From an uncultured Clostridia bacterium (GTDB taxonomy: Bacteria > Bacillota_A > Clostridia > Christensenellales > Aristaeellaceae): a stretch of DNA of 5,067 bases. The translations under genes and the position numbers were made by a program. Positions 1 to 4,905 of this stretch are shown here, one piece after another. How positions within the stretch are numbered: position 1 is the first letter of the stretch; every line of letters begins with the position of its first letter. Location of the stretch: contig CAMBWJ010000169.1 of NCBI GenBank assembly GCA_945871545.1, positions 1-5,067 of the forward strand, in the 5' to 3' direction. The notes under the pieces are model-generated. The model saw nothing but the letters and a program-made list of their open reading frames with translations. It was not told the DNA's origin and searched no databases.

Positions 1-29
1 TCATAATTCTTGGTGCGGATGATTCTCAT
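1..29 (-). CDS. Start of a partial gene, possibly glucosamine-6-phosphate deaminase (NagB)
   Basis: Only the first nine complete codons are in the window (MRIIRTKNY); the gene runs off the left edge. The start is well supported: AGAGG (36-40) lies 6 bases before the ATG, and a full sigma-A promoter with an overlapping operator lies about 80 bp upstream. The N-terminus resembles that of clostridial NagB proteins, which begin MRII-(K/R)-TKNY or close to it; NagB converts glucosamine-6-phosphate to fructose-6-phosphate and ammonia in the cytoplasm. Nine residues cannot prove a family, so the function is a guess from N-terminal likeness, while the existence of a gene here is much firmer. It is a separate transcription unit from the pyruvate formate-lyase operon. 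Confidence 0.5.
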
Positions 30-91
30 CAAAATCCTCTTCCCTTCAAAGCATCATTAGGGGCGCACGATACGCACGCAGTGATGCGCCG

Positions 92-110
92 TACTATGTA
101 CTACATAGTA
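92..110. promoter_or_regulatory. Perfect 19-bp palindromic operator overlapping the -10 box
   Basis: TACTATGTA and TACATAGTA are exact 9-bp inverted arms around a single central C. The site covers four of six bases of the -10 box and the predicted transcription start, the usual place for a repressor that blocks RNA polymerase. The arm length and one-base centre fit a dimeric winged-helix regulator such as a GntR-family (YtrA- or NagR-like) or PadR-family protein. The regulator itself is not in the window, and the sequence does not match the NagR/DasR consensus (TGGTCTAGACCA) as I know it. Confidence 0.7.
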
Positions 111-136
111 TATCGCCCTTCTATCAACAAAGTCAA
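107..136 (-). promoter_or_regulatory. Sigma-A promoter of the left-edge gene
   Basis: Read on the minus strand, TTGACT (131-136) and TATACT (107-112) are separated by 18 bp, each one mismatch from the sigma-A consensus. Transcription should start near position 100 and leave a leader of about 70 bases before the ATG at 29. The leader holds a weak 6-bp inverted repeat (62-67 with 85-90). The -10 box lies partly inside the palindrome at 92-110, so the promoter is probably repressed by a DNA-binding dimer. Confidence 0.75.
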
Positions 137-169
137 TATCTCCCGTCTGTTTTTGTGCATTCTATCGGC

Positions 170-200
170 CGTCCGCGTTCCCCTGCACGGCGCGCGGACG
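170..200. repeat. GC-rich inverted repeat in the pflA-left gene spacer
   Basis: CGTCCGCG (170-177) and CGCGGACG (193-200) form an 8-bp perfect stem with a 15-base loop. It lies between the probable operon terminator and the promoter of the left-edge gene. No T-run follows on either strand, so it is not a convincing intrinsic terminator by itself; it may back up the 204-242 hairpin in stopping read-through. Confidence 0.4.
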
Positions 201-201
201 C

Positions 202-242
202 AAAGCGGCCCCGCCCGGCTGTGCTTCCGGGACAGGGCCGCT
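202..242 (-). terminator. Probable terminator of the pyruvate formate-lyase operon
   Basis: Fifteen bases after the pflA stop codon the minus-strand transcript can fold AGCGGCCC (235-242) onto GGGCCGCT (204-211), an 8-bp perfect stem. An inner CCCGG/CCGGG stem of 5 bp sits within it, and the hairpin is followed by only a three-base T-run. The position fits an operon end; the short T-tract makes it weaker than the terminator at 4253-4287. Confidence 0.5.
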
Positions 243-257
243 GATGCGTCTTCTTTT

Positions 258-1025
258 CTATGTGCTTTGGTCCGCCTTCCGCCTGCGCCGCTCCTCCTTC
301 AGGCTCCGCAGGATGATCGTCCGGGCCCTTTCCGCGCCCTCCCGGCTCATCGCCGGCGTGCCGGCAAGCGGATAGGGAATGCCCAGCTGCGCGTACTTGG
401 CCACGCCCATCGTGTGATACGGCAGCACATCGAGCGCCTTCACGTTGGAAAGCCCGCCGATGAAGCAGCCCAGGCGGGCAAGCGCTTCCTCATCGTTCGT
501 CACGCCCGGGACGACGACGTGCCGGATCCAGACCGGGACGCCCTTTCTTTCCAGATACCGGGCAAAGGCCAGGATGCCGCCGTTGTCCATGCCCGTCAGC
601 TTCTTGTGCGCGGGCGCGTCGATGTGCTTGATGTCCAGCATCACCAGGTCCGTCAGCGCCATCAGCGCGTCGAGCCTGTCGTTGTAGTCAGATGTTCCCT
701 CGCGGTACGTCGCGCCGGAGGTATCGATGCAGGTGTGGATGTGCCTCTCCTTCGCCAGGGCAAACAGCTCCAGCAGGAAGTCGATCTGCAGAAGCGGCTC
801 GCCGCCGGTGACGGTGAGGCCGCCGCTGCCATAAAACGCCTTATTGCGCTCGTACTGCTCGATCAACGCCTGCGGGCTCATGCGCGTGCCCCTGCCCACT
901 TCCCAGCTGTCGGGATTGTGGCAGTACTGGCAGCGCATCGGGCAGCCCTGGCAGAAGATCACGAACCGCAATCCGGGGCCGTCCACCGTGCCGAAGCTCT
1001 CCACCGAGTGAATGTATCCGTCCAT
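258..1025 (-). CDS. pflA: Pyruvate formate-lyase activating enzyme (radical SAM)
   Basis: This 255-residue cytoplasmic protein matches PflA over its whole length (E. coli PflA is about 246 residues). It uses a [4Fe-4S] cluster and S-adenosylmethionine to abstract hydrogen from the radical glycine of pyruvate formate-lyase. Visible signs are the family N-terminus FGTVDGPGLRF (residues 11-21), the cluster motif C28-x3-C32-x2-C35 followed by HNPD, a TGGEPLLQ SAM-binding stretch, DLVMLDIKHID, WIRHVVVPG and the LPYH motif near the C-terminus. The start at 1025 matches family starts; upstream codons as far as 1148 read through repeat DNA and look unrelated. Its ribosome site is poor: AGGG only 3 bases or AGAAGG 12 bases before the ATG, which suggests lower expression than the substrate proteins. 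It is last in the operon, behind a 197-bp structured spacer, and ends in TAG. Confidence 0.95.
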   Translation of the reverse strand: MDGYIHSVESFGTVDGPGLRFVIFCQGCPMRCQYCHNPDSWEVGRGTRMSPQALIEQYERNKAFYGSGGLTVTGGEPLLQIDFLLELFALAKERHIHTCIDTSGATYREGTSDYNDRLDALMALTDLVMLDIKHIDAPAHKKLTGMDNGGILAFARYLERKGVPVWIRHVVVPGVTNDEEALARLGCFIGGLSNVKALDVLPYHTMGVAKYAQLGIPYPLAGTPAMSREGAERARTIILRSLKEERRRRKADQST

Positions 1026-1070
1026 CGTCCCTAAAACCCTTCTTCGCTGTGTAGCAGCTTCAATCCGAAA

Positions 1071-1125
1071 TCCCTTGCCTTCCCCTATGGGGAAGGTGGC
1101 TCGCCACAGGCGAGACGGATGAGGT
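1071..1125. repeat. Double-hairpin intergenic repeat (first unit)
   Basis: CCTTCCCC (1078-1085) and GGGGAAGG (1089-1096) form an 8-bp stem with a TAT loop, followed at once by CTCGCC (1100-1105) and GGCGAG (1109-1114), a 6-bp stem with an ACA loop, then a GACGGATGAGG tail. From memory this layout resembles a non-coding repeat scattered between genes in many gut Clostridia; no database was consulted. It lies inside the operon between grcA and pflA, so it would be transcribed and could stabilise the upstream message or attenuate pflA. Confidence 0.6.
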
Positions 1126-1128
1126 CCA

Positions 1129-1180
1129 CGTTGGGGCTGCCGCCCCAAACCCTGCTCGGGGACATTGTCCCCGAATCCCT
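1129..1180. repeat. Double-hairpin intergenic repeat (second unit)
   Basis: TTGGGGC (1131-1137) pairs with GCCCCAA (1142-1148) around TGCC, and TCGGGGAC (1156-1163) pairs with GTCCCCGA (1167-1174) around ATT. The two strong stems are only 7 bases apart. The sequence differs from the neighbouring unit at 1071-1125, so two different repeat families seem to lie side by side. No T-run follows the stems on the minus strand, so they are more likely RNA-stability or pausing structures than full terminators. Confidence 0.6.
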
Positions 1181-1222
1181 TCTTCGCTTCGCGCTGATCA
1201 ATGCAGCTTCAACAGAAGAAGG

Positions 1223-1465
1223 TCAGATTCTGTCATGGAAGGTGCGGGAGATGACCTCGTCCTGCTGCTCCTTCGTCAGCTTGATGAAGTTGACCGCGTA
1301 GCCGCTGACGCGGACGGTGAGCTGCGGGTACTTCTCCGGGTGCTTCTGCGCGTCCAGCAGCGTCTCTCTGCTGAACACGTTGACGTTGAGGTGGTGGCCG
1401 CCCTTCTTGACATAGCCGTCCAGCAGCGCCACCAGGTTATCGATCTGATTCTGAGTTGCCGTCAT
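1223..1465 (-). CDS. grcA: Stand-alone glycyl-radical domain of pyruvate formate-lyase (GrcA-like small subunit)
   Basis: The 80-residue protein matches the last ~80 residues of pyruvate formate-lyase: LVALLDGY (11-18), the [18 protein letters not shown] stretch (22-39), [17 protein letters not shown] (42-58) and [14 protein letters not shown] (63-76). Gly55 in RVSGYAV is the residue PflA turns into the catalytic radical, 25 residues from the end as in E. coli. Because the upstream large protein lacks this domain, the two should assemble into one working enzyme. E. coli GrcA/YfiD and phage T4 Y06I are known free domains that restore oxygen-cleaved enzyme, but there they are spares for an intact lyase; here it seems essential. 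It starts 15 bp after the large gene's stop with a strong GAAAGGAG site 7 bases before the ATG, so it is separately translated. The symbol is by likeness; E. coli GrcA is longer (127 residues). Confidence 0.92.
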   Translation of the reverse strand: MTATQNQIDNLVALLDGYVKKGGHHLNVNVFSRETLLDAQKHPEKYPQLTVRVSGYAVNFIKLTKEQQDEVISRTFHDRI

Positions 1466-1472
1466 GGTTCTG

Positions 1473-1480
1473 CTCCTTTC
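1473..1480 (-). promoter_or_regulatory. Dedicated ribosome binding site of the small lyase subunit
   Basis: GAAAGGAG directly follows the TGA stop of the large subunit and lies 7 bases before the ATG at 1465. This near-ideal spacing shows that the break in the lyase is a true gene boundary with its own start, not a sequencing error, and allows translational coupling that would keep the two products in similar amounts. Confidence 0.85.
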
Positions 1481-3610
1481 TCACTCGAGTTCGTCATCCG
1501 CGTCCAGGCCCTCAAAGAGCGTCGGCGCGTTGCAGCCGCCCAGGCCGCAGTCGATGTCCACGTCGATATCGCCCACGAAGATCTGATCCTCCTTGCCCAG
1601 CGCGCCCGGGATGATGGAGAACGTATTGGAGATGCCGTCCTTCGCGTCCTTGAACGGCAGCTTCGCCACGGAGGCCAGCGACGCCACCGCGCCGTGGCTG
1701 TCGCGCCGGTGCATCGGGTTGGCGCCCGGGGCAAACGGCTCGCCCTTCTTGCGGCCGTCCGGCGTGGAGCCGGTCGCCCGGCCGTAGACCACGTTGGAGG
1801 TGATGGTCAGGATGGAGGTCGTGGGGATGGAGTCGCGGTAGGTGTGGTTCTTGCGCACGTGCTCCATAAACCGGTGCACGATGCCGCGGGCGATGTTGTC
1901 CACGCGGTCGTCGTCGTTGCCGTACTTGGGGAAGTCGCCCTCCACCTCGTAATCGACGGCCAGGCCGGTTTCGTCGCGGATGACCTTGACGCGGGCGTAC
2001 TTGATGGCAGACAGGGAATCTGCGACAACGGACAGTCCTGCGATGCCCGTGGCGAACCAGCGGGTCACGTTCTTGTCGTGCAGCGCCATCTGCAGCTTCT
2101 CGTAGCAGTATTTGTCGTGCATGTAGTGGATGACGTTGAGGGTGTTGACGTACACCTCCGCCAGCCAGCGCATCATCGCGTCGAACTTCTCCATGACCTC
2201 GTCGTAGTCGAGGTACTCGCCGGTGATCGGCGTGAACTTCGGGCCGACCTGCTTGTGGCTGATCTCGTCCACGCCGCCGTTGATGGCGTACAGCAGGCAC
2301 TTGGCCAGGTTGGCGCGCGCGCCGAAGAACTGCATTTCCAGGCCGATGCGCATGGAGGACACGCAGCAGGCGATACCGTAGTCGTCGCCGTGGGTGAAGC
2401 GCATCATATCGTCGTTCTCGTACTGGATGGACGAAGATTCGATGGACATCTTCGCGCAGTAGCGCTTGAAGTTCGTCGGCAGGTTGACGGACCAGAGCAC
2501 CGTCAGGTTCGGCTCCGGGGACGGGCCGAGGTTGGCCAGCGTGTGCAGGTAGCGATAGCTCATCTTCGTCACCAGGTGGCGGCCGTCGATGGCCACGCCG
2601 CCGATGGACTCGGTGACCCACTGCGGATCGCCGGAGAAGAGCTGGTTGTATTCCGGCGTGCGGGCGAACTTTACCATGCGCAGCTTCATGATGAAGTGAT
2701 CGACCATCTCCTGGATTTCCTGCTCGGTGAACAGGCCGCGGCGCAGGTCGCGCTCAGCGTAGATATCCAGGAACGTGCTGGTGCGGCCCAGGGACATCGC
2801 CGCGCCGTTCTGCTCCTTGATGGCGCCCAGGTAGCCAAAGTACAGCCACTGGATCGCTTCCTTCACGTTGCCCGCCGGGCGGCCGATGTCAAAGCCGTAG
2901 CTGGCAGCCATCTCCTTGAGCTGGCCCAGCGCGCGGATCTGCTCGGAGAGCTCCTCGCGCTGCTGGATGACCTTGGAGTACATCGCCGAGCGGGTCTGCT
3001 CCTTCTGCTCGAGCTTGTCCTCAATCAGGCAGTCCACGCCGTAGAGCGCCACGCGGCGGTAGTCGCCGATGATGCGGCCGCGGCCGTAGGCGTCCGGCAG
3101 GCCGGTGATGATGTGGCTGGAGCGGCAGGCGCGCATCTCCGGGGTGTAGGCGTCAAACACGCCCGCGTTGTGCGTCTTGCGGTGTACGGTGAAGAACTCG
3201 CTCATCCGGGGATCGATCGTGTAGCCGTGATCCTTGCAGGCCTTCTCCGCCATGCGGATGCCGCCGTAGGGCATGAACGCGCGCTTGAACGGCTTGTCCG
3301 TCTGCAATCCGACGATCTGCTCCTTGTCCTTGTCGAGATAGCCCGGGCCGTGGGAGGTGATGGTGGAGATGATCTCCGTGTCCATATCCAGCACGCCGCC
3401 CTTGGCGATCTCCTCCTTCGTCAGCGCACAGACCTGGTCCCACAGGTCAAGCGTGTTCTGCGTCGGCCCCTCGAGGAAATCCTCATTGCCGTCGTAGGGC
3501 GTGTAGTTGTGCTGGATAAAGCTGCGGACGTTGACCTCGCGGCACCAGGTCGCGCGCTCGAAGCCGTCCCACTCCTTGAACTGGTAGTCCATGTAATCCA
3601 GATGATCCAT
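1481..3610 (-). CDS. pflB: Pyruvate formate-lyase large subunit lacking the glycyl-radical domain
   Basis: The 709-residue protein matches E. coli PflB from its N-terminus ([17 protein letters not shown]) to about residue 675 ([11 protein letters not shown]). The active-site Cys pair is Cys415-Cys416 in GIACCVSSM (E. coli Cys418-Cys419, CCVSPM), and Arg432 in FFGARAN matches E. coli Arg435; [17 protein letters not shown] and [13 protein letters not shown] stretches are intact. It catalyses pyruvate + CoA to acetyl-CoA + formate once a partner supplies the glycyl radical. Normal lyases continue into the radical domain, which here is the next gene. Instead residues 676-709 form an acidic tail with two cysteines (Cys688 and Cys693 in CGLGGC) that I cannot align to E. 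coli PflB. The start is supported by AAGGAG (3618-3623) 7 bases upstream and by family length. Residues 1-675 plus the 80-residue partner give about 755, against 760 in E. coli. Confidence 0.93.
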   Translation of the reverse strand: MDHLDYMDYQFKEWDGFERATWCREVNVRSFIQHNYTPYDGNEDFLEGPTQNTLDLWDQVCALTKEEIAKGGVLDMDTEIISTITSHGPGYLDKDKEQIVGLQTDKPFKRAFMPYGGIRMAEKACKDHGYTIDPRMSEFFTVHRKTHNAGVFDAYTPEMRACRSSHIITGLPDAYGRGRIIGDYRRVALYGVDCLIEDKLEQKEQTRSAMYSKVIQQREELSEQIRALGQLKEMAASYGFDIGRPAGNVKEAIQWLYFGYLGAIKEQNGAAMSLGRTSTFLDIYAERDLRRGLFTEQEIQEMVDHFIMKLRMVKFARTPEYNQLFSGDPQWVTESIGGVAIDGRHLVTKMSYRYLHTLANLGPSPEPNLTVLWSVNLPTNFKRYCAKMSIESSSIQYENDDMMRFTHGDDYGIACCVSSMRIGLEMQFFGARANLAKCLLYAINGGVDEISHKQVGPKFTPITGEYLDYDEVMEKFDAMMRWLAEVYVNTLNVIHYMHDKYCYEKLQMALHDKNVTRWFATGIAGLSVVADSLSAIKYARVKVIRDETGLAVDYEVEGDFPKYGNDDDRVDNIARGIVHRFMEHVRKNHTYRDSIPTTSILTITSNVVYGRATGSTPDGRKKGEPFAPGANPMHRRDSHGAVASLASVAKLPFKDAKDGISNTFSIIPGALGKEDQIFVGDIDVDIDCGLGGCNAPTLFEGLDADDELE

Positions 3611-3632
3611 GCTTCCACTCCTTATCTCTGTA

Positions 3633-3648
3633 GTTAGAAATATCTAAC
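3633..3648. promoter_or_regulatory. Inverted repeat just upstream of the pflB ribosome site
   Basis: GTTAGA (3633-3638) and TCTAAC (3643-3648) are exact 6-bp arms around a 4-base centre, ending 9 bases before the AAGGAG of pflB. It could be a small RNA hairpin near the ribosome site or an operator. It does not fit Rex, whose GTTA and TAAC half-sites are 6 bases apart rather than 8. Its role is unknown. Confidence 0.4.
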
Positions 3649-3728
3649 ATTCTTGATAAAATGAAAGACAAGCTTCCTGCCCCGGCATGCTTCAGCACAA
3701 AATCTTGTCTCCTTCTTCAGTTGCACGC

Positions 3729-3744
3729 ACCGGAAGGCTCCGGT
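3729..3744 (-). promoter_or_regulatory. Hairpin at the predicted 5' end of the pyruvate formate-lyase message
   Basis: ACCGGA (3739-3744 on the minus strand) pairs with TCCGGT (3729-3734) around a 4-base loop, beginning within a base or so of the transcription start expected at about 3745. A stem placed there often protects a message from 5'-end decay; it could also be an operator at +1. The leader from here to the ATG is about 135 bases. Confidence 0.45.
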
Positions 3745-3751
3745 TGCTGCC

Positions 3752-3780
3752 ATCATAGCATACTCCCGCGCGGTTTGCAA
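3752..3780 (-). promoter_or_regulatory. Sigma-A promoter of the pyruvate formate-lyase operon
   Basis: On the minus strand TTGCAA (3775-3780) is followed after exactly 17 bp by TATGAT (3752-3757), preceded by TGC, an extended -10. This is the best promoter found between the upstream repeat element and pflB. About 45 bp farther upstream a palindrome, ATTTTG-A-CAAAAT (3826-3838), might bind an activator, though it matches no regulator consensus I can name with confidence. Confidence 0.75.
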
Positions 3781-3861
3781 TGCCGCCGCACTCAGTTTGG
3801 CAGGGCTGCTGCTTTTGCATTCGCAATTTTGACAAAATGAGCATGAAACGCTTGCGCAGCA

Positions 3862-4225
3862 TAAGGGAGAGAATGTTGATGAAGCATTGAAACGAGTAAA
3901 CAATGATTCGCAACTTAGGGGATACGCGCTCCGCTGGGGCCAGAAGGGTCGGGGAGGGTTTCGATGCCCTCCCCAGACCCTCCTGGACCTCCCATTCCCC
4001 TCCCCAGACGACCAGGGTTGCGACCCTGGACCCAGGAGATTTGCAAAGTTGCTCATACAGCCCCAGGTCCAGGACCACAGTCCTGGTCGTTTCAAGGGGG
4101 TATGGGAGTCCAGAGGGATGTAGGGGGGAAATCGAAATCCCCCCTCATCCCTCTGGGCCCAGCGCAGCGCGCTTCCCTGAAGATGGCAATCTTCAATTTC
4201 TCTTAGTTAACATTCTCTCCCTTTA
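3862..4225. mobile_element. 364-bp MITE-like structured repeat with terminal inverted repeats
   Basis: The ends are inverted copies: TAAGGGAGAGAATGTT (3862-3877) against the reverse complement of 4209-4225, identical except for one extra A, with weaker likeness continuing inward for about 15 bases. GCGCAGCA occurs in the same orientation directly outside both ends (3854-3861 and 4226-4233), as an 8-bp target duplication would. Inside lie several strong hairpins: 3940-3986, 4012-4029, 4069-4086, 4110-4156 and 4178-4195. No convincing gene is present; the open frames across it have no ribosome sites and reflect its base bias. It looks like a non-autonomous element moved by a transposase elsewhere, or a large dispersed palindromic repeat. 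A near copy of the duplicated 8-mer also occurs inside at 4162-4169, which weakens the target-duplication reading. Confidence 0.6.
4110..4156. repeat. Very stable long hairpin inside the repeat element
   Basis: CCAGAGGGATG (4110-4120) pairs with CATCCCTCTGG (4146-4156), and after one bulged T the stem continues as AGGGGGGA (4122-4129) with TCCCCCCT (4138-4145), closing on an 8-base AT-rich loop. That is 19 base pairs. No T-run follows on either strand, so it is not a standard terminator, but a fold this strong should affect any transcript crossing it and may serve recognition of the element. Confidence 0.7.
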
Positions 4226-4252
4226 GCGCAGCAGCCGGTTCCGCATCCCACC

Positions 4253-4287
4253 AAAAAAGCTTCCTCCCCGCTTATGGGAAGGAAGCT
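4253..4287 (-). terminator. Strong intrinsic terminator after the cupin gene
   Basis: Read on the minus strand, AGCTTCCTTCCC (4276-4287) pairs with GGGGAGGAAGCT (4258-4269), 12 bp with one G-U pair, around a 6-base loop, and is followed by a run of six Ts (4253-4258). It lies 23 bases past the cupin stop codon and separates that gene from the lyase operon. Confidence 0.88.
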
Positions 4288-4310
4288 GTGACAGATCGGG
4301 CTTAACGGGC

Positions 4311-4661
4311 TTAATAGGTGTAGTTCTCCACGTCCACCTTGTCCGGGTTGGTATACGGCGCGAGGGTGGACACCATCTTCATGGGCTTGTCGTAGCTGTT
4401 CTTGCAGTAGTGAATCTCGCCCGGCTCGATGTGGATCATGTCGCCGGCCTTGAGGTGATTGACCACGCCGTCCACGACGATGTCGATCTCGCCCTCGAGG
4501 ATGTAGAAGTTCTCCTCCATCACGTTGTGGTAGTGCGCCTTGAAGTCCTGGCCGGGGTTGAAGGCGACGAGGGCAAAGTTCATGCGCGGGCCCTTCATCA
4601 GGTACTTGGGGCCGCTGTCGCCAAAGCGGTACTCGCGCTCGTTTTCATTGACGATATACAT
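4311..4661 (-). CDS. Small single-domain cupin protein
   Basis: The 116-residue cytoplasmic protein is one cupin beta-barrel. Motif 1 is complete: G37, H43-x-H45, E50 and G57, in the spacing G-x5-H-x-H-x4-E-x6-G. Motif 2 follows with G73, P80-G81, H84 and N88. His43, His45, Glu50 and His84 should bind one divalent metal. There is no signal peptide or DNA-binding domain, so it is not an AraC-type sensor. Such proteins can be sugar isomerases, dioxygenases or small-molecule binders; nothing here decides among them. The start at 4661 has GAGGAG (4670-4675) 8 bases upstream, better than an in-frame ATG at 4721 that lies in repeat DNA. It follows a probable sugar kinase gene after a 244-bp spacer, which hints at a carbohydrate role, and has its own terminator. 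I see no convincing promoter directly before it. Confidence 0.88.
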   Translation of the reverse strand: MYIVNENEREYRFGDSGPKYLMKGPRMNFALVAFNPGQDFKAHYHNVMEENFYILEGEIDIVVDGVVNHLKAGDMIHIEPGEIHYCKNSYDKPMKMVSTLAPYTNPDKVDVENYTY

Positions 4662-4711
4662 AGCTTTTTCTCCTCTGTTCAGGCATTGGGATGATGACGC
4701 ACAATAGCGTA

Positions 4712-4903
4712 CATCGGGCACCGACAGCCTTCATTTTCGATAAGCTGTTCGGAGACGGGTGCGGGCACGGCCCGCCATCGAGCACCAACAGCCTTCATTT
4801 TCGATAAGCAGTTCGGGAGTGGGTGCGGGCACAGCCCGCCATCGGGCACCGACAGCCTTCATTTTCGATAAGCAGTTCGGAAGCGGGTGCGGGCACAGCC
4901 CGC
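4712..4903. repeat. Three tandem 64-bp repeats with a hairpin in each
   Basis: Copies at 4712-4775, 4776-4839 and 4840-4903 are head to tail with an exact 64-bp period; copies 1 and 2 each differ from copy 3 at four positions. A central stretch from ACAGCCTTCATTTT through CGATAAGC is identical in all three. Each copy ends in GCGGGC-3 bases-GCCCGC, a 6-bp stem with a 3-base loop; the stem is invariant while its loop differs in copy 1 (ACG against ACA). The period is not a multiple of three and no gene covers the array, so it is non-coding. It fills most of the spacer between the kinase and cupin genes. Confidence 0.9.
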
Positions 4904-4905
4904 CA

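Larger units (their letters stand above)
1037..1212. repeat. Two-part direct duplication bracketing the spacer repeats
   Basis: CCCTTCTTCGCT occurs exactly at 1037-1048 and 1177-1188, and each copy is followed shortly by GCAGCTTCAA (1054-1063 and 1203-1212), with gaps of 5 and 14 bases. The two halves recur in the same order and flank the structured repeats at 1071-1180. This looks like a duplicated piece of the original grcA-pflA spacer, left by insertion or by recombination. The copy nearest pflA contributes its distant AGAAGG ribosome-site candidate. Confidence 0.55.

Noticed and set aside
1026..1148. Longer N-terminus for PflA starting at 1148
   Set aside because: The added 41 residues are translated from the hairpin repeats, and the start at 1025 fits the family N-terminus.
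1481..1483. The TGA as a selenocysteine codon or a sequencing-error frameshift
   Set aside because: The small gene has its own strong ribosome site and Met, the tail before the TGA is not lyase-like, and grcA and the right-edge gene also end in TGA, so TGA acts as a normal stop. No selenocysteine position is known there in the family.
1235..3637. An 800-codon open frame on the plus strand
   Set aside because: It is antisense to pflB and grcA, has low-complexity Val/Ala/His/Arg-rich content typical of the complement of a GC-rich gene, and matches nothing; the minus strand there is clearly pyruvate formate-lyase.
3633..3648. Rex (NADH-sensing repressor) operator upstream of pflB
   Set aside because: Rex sites have GTTA and TAAC separated by 6 bases; here the gap is 8, and the flanking TTG/CAA bases are not conserved.
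3634..4123. Several 70-150 codon frames on both strands across the repeat element
   Set aside because: They follow the base bias and palindromes of the element, have no ribosome site at a sensible distance, and overlap each other and the lyase promoter.
4662..4721. Longer cupin start at 4721
   Set aside because: The added residues run into the tandem repeat, and the ATG at 4661 has a well-placed GAGGAG site.
4712..4903. CRISPR array
   Set aside because: The units are directly adjacent 64-bp repeats with no unique spacers.
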